This document shows, one piece after another, positions 9,558 to 18,594 of a DNA stretch of 53,495 nucleotides. A model generated the notes under the pieces. It made no database searches and was not told where the DNA came from. It saw nothing but the letters and a program-made list of their open reading frames with translations. The stretch comes from Methanosarcina sp. Ant1. GTDB taxonomy: Archaea; Halobacteriota; Methanosarcinia; Methanosarcinales; Methanosarcinaceae. Position 1 is the stretch's first letter, and every line of letters begins with the position of its first letter. The stretch covers positions 1 to 53,495 of the forward strand of contig MDTP02000054.1 in the NCBI GenBank assembly GCA_001714685.2, written 5' to 3'. The translations under genes and the position numbers were made by a program.

Positions 9558-9857
9558 ACCGTTGCAAGTAGTGCGACATAAATCACAGGTGTGTAAATAT
9601 AATATCGCATATTTGAGTAAATACTATACAATATTATTTTATATGTTCTATTATATTGAAATCCATCTCTATTTCAATTATACACATATTTGCATATAAT
9701 CCATTCTGTGAACAACCTCTACCTGCTACCTTCCAGCGAGGAAGGGACTTCCTGGTTAATTCCTTGAACTTTGTTCACAAGTTTCGAGGCGCATCCCCGC
9801 GTTTTCAAGTGTCATAAAACTATGAGACTTTGAGTTTTATAGAAATCCCAACTACTG

Positions 9858-10030
9858 TCAGCATAGAAAATATGGTTATTCGTCATTCTCTATGGATAAG
9901 ATGATTTTCAATTCAAGACCGCGTTGGTTTTTATGAGGATATCCACACAAAAAAACGAAGAGCCGAAAATATTTACAATTTATGAATCTGGTTCTATTTT
10001 AAGAATGATGTTCAAAAGTGTAATTAACTC
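9858..10030. repeat. dispersed repeat family D, copy 1 (interrupted)
   Basis: Before the family E insertion this repeat read TCAGCATAGAAAATATTTAC and then a block ending GAATGATGTTCAAAAGTGT. It matches 28726-28796 with scattered mismatches. It is followed by the CGCGGAAAG hairpin here, whereas the 28.7 kb copy is followed by a 9-bp satellite. Confidence 0.75.
9874..9964 (+). mobile_element. 91-bp inverted-repeat element, family E copy 1
   Basis: The ends read GGTTATTCG...CGAAGAGCC. The core (TTATGGATAAGATG-type, then TTGGTTTTTATGAGGATATCCACAC) is shared with 25074-25162 and 52833-52922. It is flanked by a perfect 8-bp direct repeat GAAAATAT (9866-9873 and 9965-9972). Removing the element and one repeat restores alignment with the uninterrupted family D copy at 28.7 kb. 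This is therefore a real insertion of a miniature transposon. Confidence 0.88.
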
Positions 10031-10061
10031 ATCAGTTGGCTACAAGTTTAACGAAAGAATA

Positions 10062-10138
10062 AACCGCGGAAAGCGCGGAAAACGCGGAAGGATTGCCTGT
10101 GCCCCCTTTATTACGCGCTTTCCGCGCTTTCCGCGGTT
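10062..10138. repeat. CGCGGAAAG long hairpin, family B copy 1
   Basis: Two 25-nt arms (10062-10086 and 10114-10138) pair with one mismatch. The left arm begins AACCGCGGAAAGCGCGGAAA, and the 27-nt loop contains CTGTGCCCC. It is GC-rich in an AT-rich spacer. Similar arms with a GGGCACAG loop occur at 25382-25472 and, split apart, at 7721-7973. TTATAGAGTG follows the right arm, as it nearly does in the split copy. Confidence 0.8.
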
Positions 10139-10191
10139 ATAGAGTGCCTTGATTGGATTTCCTGCCGTCAATTTTCCATGATACAAGATCG

Positions 10192-10305
10192 GGTAGTGTC
10201 CATAAGTTATTTAAAATCATATGCGCAAGAATCTCTCTATATTTTTCCCAAATACGGGATATATACTCGTTTTTCAGATTTGATCAATGACTCGCGGACA
10301 CGACC
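10192..10305 (-). mobile_element. 114-bp inverted-repeat element, family A copy 2, with target duplication
   Basis: The ends are GGTAGTGTCC and GGACACGACC. It is flanked on both sides by the same 8-mer CAAGATCG (10184-10191 and 10306-10313), the mark of a transposition event. The interior matches the other three family A copies in reverse orientation. It has no open frame, so it would need a transposase in trans. Confidence 0.87.
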
Positions 10306-10637
10306 CAAGATCGAAAGTAAGTTAAATGGAAACTAGATGATCGAACAATATGGAAAAAAGATCGAAAATTTAGGCAATATATTGAAAATGACGCCTGGAA
10401 TATTGAAATTATATCATCGACAGGGAGTAAGTAAATTTGTTTAAGGATAGCATTCGGTTGAAGGACAGTTGGAGTTAAAGTCACTAGAGTTGAAGGGTTA
10501 TTAAGCTTGGATGATGATTAGATATTTAGATATAAGTGAAATCTTTTTAAGCCAGGGTAACAGCAAAACACATCTAACTGTTGAAAGGCAGTATTGAATC
10601 AAATGTTCAATATAAATTTTTAAGGAGTTTCTGAGGC

Positions 10638-11006
10638 TCAGAAATTAATGATTAGCTGGTTTTCTTCTGTATATGTCAGAAAAAGTTCGGCCACATCTTT
10701 TGAGCAGATAAATTCAATTCCTGGAATCAATTCTTCTTTCTTAAGCCCGATCATATCCGAGGCAAGCTGACAGCACCCAAACTCTACTCCCATATCGATG
10801 CATTCCTGAACAGTGGCATCATACTTGGGTGATCCCCTTATTTTATCTCTTTTTGCAAGCAATACTCCCATAGGTCCCCACAGAATAACCCGTACTTTGA
10901 GTCCCTTACTCCGGTAATACTTTGCAAATTTGAGAGTTTCCTGCGGGCTGGTGCTTTCGTACACCATATTTTTAAGCAGTAGTAATACCTTTTCGACTTT
11001 TGTCAT
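10638..11006 (-). CDS. DsrE/DsrF-like small protein
   Basis: A 122-residue protein with the alternating hydrophobic pattern of the DsrE-like fold: VEKVLLLLKNMVYES at the start, LKVRVILWGPMGVLLAK in the middle, and a Cys pair in FGCCQLASDMIGL near residue 80. DsrE-fold proteins act in sulfur relay or as small binding proteins; which applies here cannot be told. ATG 11006 is preferred, with GTG 11015 as an alternative three codons upstream; neither has a strong ribosome site. The gene stands alone and is divergent from mcp1. Confidence 0.65.
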   Translation of the reverse strand: MTKVEKVLLLLKNMVYESTSPQETLKFAKYYRSKGLKVRVILWGPMGVLLAKRDKIRGSPKYDATVQECIDMGVEFGCCQLASDMIGLKKEELIPGIEFICSKDVAELFLTYTEENQLIINF

Positions 11007-11015
11007 AAGAACCAC

Positions 11016-11356
11016 AGGTTAAATAATACATTTCTGAAACAGATTACTTGGATCTATATAAAGTTTCACATTGAAAATATATAAGTTTACAATTTCTTCT
11101 GCGTCATTATTGGTTTTTTTTCTGTATTTCTATTTCAATTTATCAATCCAAATGTACCGAAACCTGAAATCTTTTCATGTTTTCGAACATTTTTAATTTA
11201 TGTAGCTAGATGTATTTGGAGTTTAAACTTTAACTTTTTTCTAAAAGTCTTGTATTTTTTAAAACTGCTTAAGCTGCACAATTATCCGAAGCGTTTATAT
11301 ACATTTAAAATTTATAACTATAGTTAATATATAAATAATTAGGAGAGTGGTAAGAT
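11016..11356. promoter_or_regulatory. divergent promoter region between the dsrE-like gene and mcp1
   Basis: AT-rich spacer without genes. For mcp1, GCGTTTATATAC at 11291-11302 is the best TATA box. For the dsrE-like gene, ACTTATATATTT or ACTTTATATAGA on the minus strand (near 11055-11085) would serve. The block TAGTTAATATATAAATAATT (11321-11340), directly before the ribosome site, is repeated upstream of mcp2. Confidence 0.5.
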
Positions 11357-13372
11357 ATGGCTTCAGCTGATTCTTATTTAGGGGATACTAAGCAAATGAA
11401 ATCACCAAAAAATTTAGTTGATGATGTTAATCCCTTTACGAATGAGACGAACTGGATTACAGGCGACATTCCGGTAACTATTTTCAGATTTTCAATTGGA
11501 TCCTCAGGAGCTGTACATTACTTAAGTAATAATGTTGAGGAACTAACCGGTTATCCTAAAACGGATTTTATTGACCAAAAATTATCCTGGGCTGATATTA
11601 TTTTCCAGGATGATAATAAATACTACGGTAAGGTTATACAGAAAGCAATTAAAAGCAAAACTTCGTATCAGGTTGAATATAGAATCAAAAAAGCGGATGA
11701 CAGTACGGTATTCATTCAAGAACAGGCCCATTTAGTAAGTGATGATAAAGGAAATATAACCTACATCGACGGGGTATTTTTAGATGTAACTCAACAAGTA
11801 AAAAAATATGAAGAATATCAAAAGATAATTATTAACAGGACGTCGAAGCCTTTACTTGTATATTTTGTGGATTCATCTAAAAAGATAAAATATATTAACA
11901 ATTATTTTGTAGAAACCTGCAATGTTAAAAATGCTGATGATTTAATTGGTCTATCGCCTTCTGATATTATAGAAAGCAGCACTTTAGCACGTAGTTCTAG
12001 AAATAGTAAATCAATCGCTGAAGAAGTATTGGAAACTGGGAAAGGTGTCTATAACATTGAAGGGTTTATTAAATTCAAGGGTGCGGATAAAGAGTTATTT
12101 GTAATGTGTTCCTGTGTGCCAATAAAAAATGAAGCTGGTATCTTGACCGGCAGTCTTATGGTTCTAACCGATTTGACAAAAATAAAAGAGAAAGAAAAGG
12201 AAATTCAGGATCTTTTAAACTATACTAACATCTGTTTAAAAGAACTCGGAGAAGGTATCAGAAAAGTTGGTGAGGGGCACCTTGATGTTCATCTGGATAA
12301 AATCAAGGACGATGAATTCGGTAAAACTTTTGATGAGTTCAATAGGATTATAAGTAATCTGAAATCAATTATTGAAAATACTATAAAAGATATGGCTCTA
12401 ACTCTGGAAGAGGCTCGGCGAGCAGAAGAAGCTGCTAATCAGGTTAATGTAGGCATGCAGCAAATTTCAACAGCTGCAGAGCAGATCTCAACCGGTGCAG
12501 AGAACCTTTCAAGGTATGCAGGCACAGCAGCTTCGGACGTAAAAGCTTCTCAGGAAATTTTCAAAAAACTGAGTCAATCTTCCAATAAATCTGCCAACTA
12601 TGCTTCACAGGCAGGTAAAAACAGTGACGAGACACAAAATCTCGGCAATATGGCTTTGGAAGATGTGAAACAGTTTGTTGAAGAAATCTCGAAGCTTGCA
12701 AACATTGTTCAGTCGTTAGATAGCGCAGTCAATAATATCGGTGCTGTTACAGGAAAAATCAAATCAATCGCTGACCAGACCAATCTCCTGGCTCTGAATG
12801 CGGCAATCGAAGCTGCAAGAGCCGGAGAACATGGCCGTGGATTCGCCGTTGTAGCTGATGAGGTCAGGAAACTTGCTGCAGATTCGAGGAAAAGCACTGA
12901 TGACATAAACGAAATCGTTACAAGCGTCCAGAAAGAGACCGTAAAAGTGACAGGAGCTATTGACAAAGCGCAGGTAGGTGCAGTAACCGTAAACAAGAAC
13001 ATTGCGCAGTCTTTGAATAAGATTCATGAGATTGCTAATGCAATAAATACGATAAACTCTATGCTGGCTGAACTGGATAAACTTGCAGAAGAAGGCTTAG
13101 TGAAAATCGAGAGTATTGATAAAAGCATTAGTGAGGCTGCATCAACTGCTGAAGAAAACGCAGCTAGCAGTGAAGAAACCTCTGCTGCCATTCAAGAACA
13201 GACAGCTGCATTGCAGCAAGTAACCGCATCAGCTCAGAACGTTAGCGGCCTTGCTCAGAAGACAGTCGACACGCTAATGGAAGAATTCAAAGTTTCGGCA
13301 GAAGAGAAGAGTAGTCAACGTTCTTCAGGGAAACTGCAAAATTTCGAGAGAAAGAAAAGTTTAAAGGTATAA
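11357..13372 (+). CDS. Soluble methyl-accepting chemotaxis protein, two PAS domains (copy 1)
   Basis: A cytoplasmic chemoreceptor that would control CheA through CheW. It has no membrane segment. PAS domain 1 spans about residues 35-150 (PAS_3-like, EYRIKKAD and GVFLDVTQQ) and PAS domain 2 about 155-278. A HAMP-like stretch at about 295-345 ([20 protein letters not shown]) follows. The coiled-coil signalling domain has its tip [20 protein letters not shown] near residues 472-492. The absence of a CxxCH motif argues against covalent heme. ATG 11357 is preceded by AGGAGAGTGGTA. The gene is a close paralogue of mcp2 at 16028; the signalling domains are nearly identical at DNA level, and even the promoter and 3' flank are shared. 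A TnpB element now lies between the copies. Confidence 0.93.
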   Translation: MASADSYLGDTKQMKSPKNLVDDVNPFTNETNWITGDIPVTIFRFSIGSSGAVHYLSNNVEELTGYPKTDFIDQKLSWADIIFQDDNKYYGKVIQKAIKSKTSYQVEYRIKKADDSTVFIQEQAHLVSDDKGNITYIDGVFLDVTQQVKKYEEYQKIIINRTSKPLLVYFVDSSKKIKYINNYFVETCNVKNADDLIGLSPSDIIESSTLARSSRNSKSIAEEVLETGKGVYNIEGFIKFKGADKELFVMCSCVPIKNEAGILTGSLMVLTDLTKIKEKEKEIQDLLNYTNICLKELGEGIRKVGEGHLDVHLDKIKDDEFGKTFDEFNRIISNLKSIIENTIKDMALTLEEARRAEEAANQVNVGMQQISTAAEQISTGAENLSRYAGTAASDVKASQEIFKKLSQSSNKSANYASQAGKNSDETQNLGNMALEDVKQFVEEISKLANIVQSLDSAVNNIGAVTGKIKSIADQTNLLALNAAIEAARAGEHGRGFAVVADEVRKLAADSRKSTDDINEIVTSVQKETVKVTGAIDKAQVGAVTVNKNIAQSLNKIHEIANAINTINSMLAELDKLAEEGLVKIESIDKSISEAASTAEENAASSEETSAAIQEQTAALQQVTASAQNVSGLAQKTVDTLMEEFKVSAEEKSSQRSSGKLQNFERKKSLKV

Positions 13373-13452
13373 TGAAAGTCGATATAAGGCTGGTTGAATC
13401 AAGGACTAGTGGAATACAGATATTCTATTAGCCCTTCTTTTAGTTGTAAGCT

Positions 13453-13540
13453 ATCCCATAAATCAAAATTTATCTCTGGGAGTGCGGAGGCACAGCGAGA
13501 AGACCCCTTCCTCAGGAGGCATCAGCCGAACAGGGAGGGG
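13453..13540 (+). mobile_element. left-end hairpins of the TnpB element
   Basis: Two inverted repeats lie upstream of tnpB: TCCCATAAAT...ATTTATCTCTGGGA (13453-13481) and CCCCTTCCTC...AGGGAGGGG (13504-13540). The second resembles the right-end stem at 14812-14840. It could be the subterminal left-end hairpin, or a solo right end left by an earlier element of the same family. The exact left boundary is not defined by the sequence. Confidence 0.5.
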
Positions 13541-13650
13541 ATGAAAGCGCAGCCTCGCAGTTTAGTAGACAATGCACTAACTACTTCCAAACGTTCTACT
13601 GTTATAGATTCTGTAAATATTGATATAGTTTATAAACATATATAATACTT

Positions 13651-14763
13651 ATGAAACGAGGAAACCGATATAGAATTTACCCAAACATGGAACAGAAAGT
13701 CCTTTTGGAGAAACACTTCGGCTGTACTCGTTTTGTCTATAATAAACTTCTCAATATTAAATCAACATTATATAAACAGTGTAGAATAAGTATTTCTGAA
13801 TTTGAACTTAATAATCACTTATTAGTTTTTAAAGAAATATATCCCTGGCTAAAAGAAGTTAATTCAGGAGCATTACAGCAAGCAAGTCGAAATCTTAATT
13901 CTGCATTTAATCATTTTTTCAAAGATGGATTTGGTTATCCTCAAAGAAAGAAGAAAAAAGATAATCGCTTCTCCTTTCAGCTTCCACAAAATTATGATCT
14001 AAATATAGAAAAATCTGAAATCAAGCTGCCTAAATTCGGTTGGATAAAAGTTAAAATACATCGAGATATTTTTCAGGGAGAAATGAAAACATTAACTGTG
14101 TCCAGAACTCCTACTGGAAAATACTATATTAGTATCTTAACTGATGATGAGGAAGCTTATCCGGAACCTGAACCTTTCTCTCATACAACAATGATCGGAG
14201 TAGATGTTGGTATTACTACTTTTGCAACATTATCAACCGGAGAGAAAATAGATAATCCCAGATTCTTGAAAACTTCTCTCGACAAATTAAAGTATTTGCA
14301 GAAAAGCGTATTAAGAAAAGTAATTGGTTCTAAAAACCGAAGAAAGGCAGTCTATAAACTTGCAAAACTGCACGAACTAATTTCTAACCAGAGAAATGAT
14401 TTTCAGCACAAGATTTCTAATCGGTTAATCAGCGAAAACCAAGCAATAGCCGTGGAAACTCTCAATATTCAAGGCATGATGAAAAACCACAAACTAGCAC
14501 AGGCAACCGGAGATGTAGGTTGGTATTCCTTTGTCCTAAAATTGCAGTATAAAGCTCAATGGTTAGGAAAAACAATTTTGAAGATTGGACAGTGGGAACC
14601 ATCCTCAAAAACCTGTAATGTTTGTGGTTATCATAATTCCAAATTAATATTAGATGTTAGAGAATGGCAATGTCCCGAATGTCAACTAATACATGATCGA
14701 GACATTAACGCTGCAATCAACATCAAAAAGTTTAGTTTAATCTCCGTAGGGACTACGGTTTGA
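13651..14763 (+). CDS. tnpB: TnpB (IS605 OrfB family), RNA-guided nuclease of a solo IS element
   Basis: RuvC-type endonuclease of an IS200/IS605-group element without its own TnpA (IS1341-like arrangement). The N-terminal helix-turn-helix part begins RYRIYPNMEQKVLLEKHFGC. The RuvC residues are intact: Asp in GVDVGITTFAT near 185, Glu in VETLNIQGM near 269, and Asp in HDRDINAAINI near 349-351. The zinc finger CNVC...CPEC spans about 321-344. The length of 370 residues is normal, and nothing is broken. A TATA-like TTTATAAACATATATA ends about 12 bp before ATG 13651 and no ribosome site is visible, so the message may be nearly leaderless. The element has landed in the 3' flank of mcp1. Confidence 0.93.
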   Translation: MKRGNRYRIYPNMEQKVLLEKHFGCTRFVYNKLLNIKSTLYKQCRISISEFELNNHLLVFKEIYPWLKEVNSGALQQASRNLNSAFNHFFKDGFGYPQRKKKKDNRFSFQLPQNYDLNIEKSEIKLPKFGWIKVKIHRDIFQGEMKTLTVSRTPTGKYYISILTDDEEAYPEPEPFSHTTMIGVDVGITTFATLSTGEKIDNPRFLKTSLDKLKYLQKSVLRKVIGSKNRRKAVYKLAKLHELISNQRNDFQHKISNRLISENQAIAVETLNIQGMMKNHKLAQATGDVGWYSFVLKLQYKAQWLGKTILKIGQWEPSSKTCNVCGYHNSKLILDVREWQCPECQLIHDRDINAAINIKKFSLISVGTTV

Positions 14764-14848
14764 GCTTGTTGACTAGGATAAAACGGCAACCGCCTAGTAT
14801 GAAGCAAGAAGCCCCTTCCTCGCCATCAGGCAGGGAGGGGTAGTTCAC
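14764..14848 (+). ncRNA. predicted omega (right-end) RNA of the TnpB element
   Basis: Directly after the tnpB stop comes an ACTAGG...CCTAGT stem enclosing CGGcaaCCG (14771-14798), then a 9-bp stem CCCCTTCCT / AGGGAGGGG (14812-14840) and TAGTTCAC. Stacked stems at the right end of IS605-type elements form the scaffold of the guide RNA used by TnpB, and the guide would be the sequence just outside the element. The 3' limit is a guess. Family knowledge supports the role; expression is not shown. Confidence 0.6.
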
Positions 14849-14876
14849 TTCGTTGAACCTCATCTATTGGTAATTA

Positions 14877-15134
14877 TTATTTTTTGATCATGAAAACTAT
14901 CTTTAAAATCTTACTGATTAAGAACAAGTTGATTTCAGAATAAGCTCGATATTTATTGTGATTATACATTGACTTTATCAAATCCCACATTTCCGAATCC
15001 AATAACTCCTCTGCCAATTTAATGTGAGATAGATCATTTGGTTGATATGAAGTTAACAAAATGATATAATTAGGTATTATCTCTCTATCTTGGCAGGGGT
15101 AGAAATGTTCATTATTTTCGCTGTTATTGTACAT
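14877..15134 (-). CDS. hypothetical protein, 85 residues
   Basis: Not recognised. The frame is preceded by AGGTGA ten bases before ATG 15134, which is the main reason to accept it. The protein is rich in Asn, Ile and Leu and has two Cys-free helices (HIKLAEELLDSEMWDLIKSM). A basic hydrophobic tail (ISKILKIVFMIKK) ends it. It lies between the TnpB element and the long mcp2 upstream region, so it may be part of what the duplication or insertion left behind. Confidence 0.4.
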   Translation of the reverse strand: MYNNSENNEHFYPCQDREIIPNYIILLTSYQPNDLSHIKLAEELLDSEMWDLIKSMYNHNKYRAYSEINLFLISKILKIVFMIKK

Positions 15135-16027
15135 TTTTCTTTTTCACCTGCTAAATGATTCTCTTTTCGTTAGATGATATTATTGTGATTTAATCTTAAT
15201 ACCGTCTCAACCTCCTTCGTTTTCCGTTGTTTATCATTAATGGAGTCGCCCTGCCAAAAGCACCAGAAAGTGGTCAAACCCGGATTTAACAGAAGCGTAA
15301 ATATTAGCTTATTAATGAGTTCCATGATTCTACTTCTGTCTTCCAATTCTAAATTATATATTGTATTTTTCTATTTTACATCTTTCATTTTTAAAAAATG
15401 ATGTTGTGAAAATATCAAGCATGTATAAGTGGACGATCTCGGTTCGCATCTATATTCAATTTAAAAAATTTCACTCTCACTCTTCCTAATAAATTTCATT
15501 GTTCGGGCAGAGCGAGATGATCCCATAAAGTCATAGATAACTCGAGATAAAACGATTTTGAATTTAATTGTCAGATGTTATACGACAGCAAATTCAGCTA
15601 TATAATATTTCTGTATAGAATAGGATTTACCACTTTGGAATAAGAATCAAACACAAGCGAGGTGATATAAACAGAAGATTATGTGTACTTAGGTTAGCGC
15701 TACTTTAGAATATATTTCTTTACATCACCTGCAGAACCAAATTTATGTGTTTACTTTTATATCAGTGAGCTCAACCCAAAAACAATTTTATTCTCAAATT
15801 AACAAGAGTTTCGGAACTATTTTTCATGATCAGAAACTCTATCGGTATTACAAATTAGAGATTTAAAGAAGCAATTTTGAGTTTTGGGGGTCAGCTCCAG
15901 TAATAAAAAATGGAAAAACTATTTGAAACGCCAGCTAGACGGAAGATTTTGTTTCACCTATAGATTTAAATACTTCTTATAATTATACATATAGTTAATA
16001 TATAAATAATTAGGGAGAGTGGTAAAA
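15135..16027. other. gene-free AT-rich region upstream of mcp2
   Basis: About 890 bp without a credible frame. The end nearest mcp2 holds its promoter: ATTTAAATAC at 15964-15973 as TATA box. The block TAGTTAATATATAAATAATT, identical to that before mcp1, comes just before the ribosome site. I see no repeat family from elsewhere in the window here. Confidence 0.55.
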
Positions 16028-18022
16028 ATGACTTCATCAGATCCTTGTTTTGATAAAGCCATGCTGAGTGACTCATCAAATAATTTAGTTGATGGTGTTG
16101 ATTCAGAGGCAAAGGGAATGAACTGGATAATAGAACATCTTCCTTTAACTGTTTTTAGAGTCTCGAGTAAATCGTCATGGGGGATAGAGTACATTAACAA
16201 AAATGTTGAGAAACTAACGGGTTATTCTAAAACAGATTTTATTACCCGGGAACTATCCTGGTTCGATATTGTTTTTCCCGAGGATGTTCCGATAATCGAA
16301 AAAACTGTAGAGAAAGCAAAGAGAAGCAAAATTTCCTATCAAGTTGAGTACAGGATCAAAAAATCTGATGGTGATACTGCATTCATTCTGGAAAAGGCTC
16401 ACTTAGTGCATGATAATAAAGGAAAATTGGCCTTTATCGAAGGGATATTTTTAGACGTAACTGCTCAAGTAAAACAAAGAGAAGATTCTCAGAAAGCGCT
16501 TATTAGCAGCATACCCAAACCATCAATTGCATTTTATGTGGACATGTCTGGAAAAATAAAGCACACTAATGATTACTTCTTAGAAATTTACAAACTTAAA
16601 AGTGTAGATGAAGCACTCGGCATGGAGATTCGCGACTTCTTGGAGACTGATACTAAAACGATTACTGAAAAAGTAATGGAAAGCGGAAAAGCAGTTCATA
16701 ACCAGGAGGCTTATGTTAAATTCAAGGTTTTAGATAAACCACTTTTCACAGCAGTTTCCTCTGTCCCTGTAATAGATGAATCTGGTGCCGCGATGGGTAT
16801 TTTCACGATCGTAACCGACATGACAGAGATGAAAGAGAAAGAAAAGGACGCTCAAGGCATTTTAAATTACTCCAACACTTGTCTGAAAGATCTTGGAGAG
16901 GGTATCAAAAAAATTGGGGAAGGCAATCTTGATATCCACTTAGAAAAAGTCAGGGACGATGAATTCGGTAAAACTTTTGATGAATTTAATAAGTTTGTAA
17001 TTAATTTGAAATTACTGATTGAAAGTGCTCTACAAGATATGACTATAACTCTGGAAGAGGCTCGGCGAGCAGAAGAAGCCGCCAACCAGATGAATATAGG
17101 CATGCAGCAAATTTCAACAGCTGCAGAGCAAATCTCTACCGGTGCAGAGAACCTTTCAAGATATGCAGGCACAGCATCTTCGGATGTAAAAGCTTCTCAA
17201 GAAATTTTCAAAAAGCTCCGTCAATCTTCCAATAAATCTTCAAACTATGCTTCGCAGGCAGGCAGGACCAGTGAGGAGGCCCAGGGTCTTGGCAATATGG
17301 CTCAGGAAGATATGGGGCAGTTTGCTGCAGAAATCTCGAAACTTGGAAACATTATTCAGTCATTGGATAACGCTGTCAATAATATCGGTGCTGTCACAGG
17401 AAAAATCAAATCGATCGCTGATCAGACCAATCTCCTGGCATTGAATGCGGCAATTGAAGCTGCAAGAGCTGGAGAATATGGCCGTGGATTTGCAGTTGTT
17501 GCTGATGAGGTCAGGAAACTTGCTGCAGATTCGAGGAAAAGCACTGATGATATAAATGGAATCGTCACAAATGTTCAGAAAGAAACTAAAAAAGTGACAG
17601 AAGCGATTGCCAAAGCACAGGCAAGTGTCGAAACCGGAAACAAGAACATTAAAAAGGCTTTGAGTAAGAGTCTTGAGATCACCAATGATGTAAATACAAT
17701 AAATTCTATGCTGGCTGAATTGGATAAACTTGCAGAAGAAGGCTTAGTGAAAATAGAGAGTATTGATAAAAGCATTAGTGAGGCTGCATCAACTGCTGAA
17801 GAAAATACAGCCAATAGTGAAGAAACCTCTGCAGCTATTCAAGAACAGACAGCTGCATTACAGCAAGTGAATACATCCTCACAGAATGTTAGCAGCCTTG
17901 CCCAGAAAACAGTTGACACTCTAATGGAAAACTTCAAAGTTTCGGCAGAAGGGAGAACCAGTCAAAACTCTCTTGGAAAACTGCAACACAGAGAGAGAAA
18001 AGGGAGTTTAAAGAAATACTGA
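16028..18022 (+). CDS. Soluble methyl-accepting chemotaxis protein, two PAS domains (copy 2)
   Basis: Paralogue of the receptor at 11357 with the same plan: PAS 1 (about 30-145), PAS 2 (about 150-275), a HAMP-like segment and a signalling coiled coil with tip [20 protein letters not shown]. It is also soluble. The PAS domains have diverged clearly more than the signalling half, which suggests a shared output with different inputs. ATG 16028 is chosen by analogy with copy 1 and by the GGGAGAGTGGTA before it; GTG 16019 is the alternative. The 92-nt gap to cheW contains no clear promoter, so this copy probably heads the che operon. Confidence 0.93.
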   Translation: MTSSDPCFDKAMLSDSSNNLVDGVDSEAKGMNWIIEHLPLTVFRVSSKSSWGIEYINKNVEKLTGYSKTDFITRELSWFDIVFPEDVPIIEKTVEKAKRSKISYQVEYRIKKSDGDTAFILEKAHLVHDNKGKLAFIEGIFLDVTAQVKQREDSQKALISSIPKPSIAFYVDMSGKIKHTNDYFLEIYKLKSVDEALGMEIRDFLETDTKTITEKVMESGKAVHNQEAYVKFKVLDKPLFTAVSSVPVIDESGAAMGIFTIVTDMTEMKEKEKDAQGILNYSNTCLKDLGEGIKKIGEGNLDIHLEKVRDDEFGKTFDEFNKFVINLKLLIESALQDMTITLEEARRAEEAANQMNIGMQQISTAAEQISTGAENLSRYAGTASSDVKASQEIFKKLRQSSNKSSNYASQAGRTSEEAQGLGNMAQEDMGQFAAEISKLGNIIQSLDNAVNNIGAVTGKIKSIADQTNLLALNAAIEAARAGEYGRGFAVVADEVRKLAADSRKSTDDINGIVTNVQKETKKVTEAIAKAQASVETGNKNIKKALSKSLEITNDVNTINSMLAELDKLAEEGLVKIESIDKSISEAASTAEENTANSEETSAAIQEQTAALQQVNTSSQNVSSLAQKTVDTLMENFKVSAEGRTSQNSLGKLQHRERKGSLKKY

Positions 18023-18114
18023 AAAAACATCTGAGTATCAATATCGGGCTGGCCGAATATCGAGCTAATGAAGTACAGACAATTTCTATTAGCCTAACTT
18101 CAGGGTGATTATAC

Positions 18115-18594
18115 ATGAGTTATCATAATCAAATTGTAAATGTTGACAACACAATTCAGGTAATTGTTTTCAATCTTGGCGAAGAAAGATACGGGGTTGA
18201 AATTTCCCAGGTAAAGGAGATTATCCTGCCTACTCAAATTACTAGAATTCCAAATGTGCCTGGTTTTATAGAAGGAGTCTTAAATCTCAGGGGTCAAATA
18301 GCAGCCATTATCAATCTCAGAAAGAGGCTTGGGAAAGAGCCGGAAAAAAATGATGAAAATACCAGGATTATTGTAATTGAATTAAATGATGCTACTTTAG
18401 GAGTGATGGTTGACAGCGTTAGTGAAGTTAAGTACCTGTCCTCTCAGAACATAGAAGAAATACCCCGGATTTTAGCTTTAAAAGATGACTCAAAGTTTTT
18501 GAAAGGAGTAGGAAAGCTTGAGGATGGACTTCTTACGTTGATGGATCTTAAAGAGTTATTCAGCGAAGAAGAGCTGAAGGAGATAAAAGGATGA
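18115..18594 (+). CDS. cheW: CheW coupling protein
   Basis: Links receptors to CheA in the signalling array. This is a single CheW domain of 159 residues: the first strand block VIVFNLGEERYGVEISQVKE, the conserved RIPNVPGFIEGVLNLRG motif near residues 43-59, and the closing strand VGKLEDGLLTLMDL. GGGTGAT stands five bases before the ATG. The last codons overlap the start of cheF (ATGA), which indicates translational coupling. Confidence 0.97.
   Translation: MSYHNQIVNVDNTIQVIVFNLGEERYGVEISQVKEIILPTQITRIPNVPGFIEGVLNLRGQIAAIINLRKRLGKEPEKNDENTRIIVIELNDATLGVMVDSVSEVKYLSSQNIEEIPRILALKDDSKFLKGVGKLEDGLLTLMDLKELFSEEELKEIKG

Larger units (their letters stand above)
9478..10637. other. gene-free region rich in nested repeats
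   Basis: No credible coding frame. It contains the hmgA promoter, a family E element (9874-9964) inserted into a longer repeat (family D, 9858-10025), a CGCGGAAAG hairpin (10062-10138) and a family A element with perfect target duplication (10192-10305). The order suggests repeated nested insertion. Confidence 0.7.

Noticed and set aside
13394-13645. 83-codon plus-strand frame before tnpB
   Set aside because: It crosses the left-end hairpins of the TnpB element, has no ribosome site and shows no family pattern.
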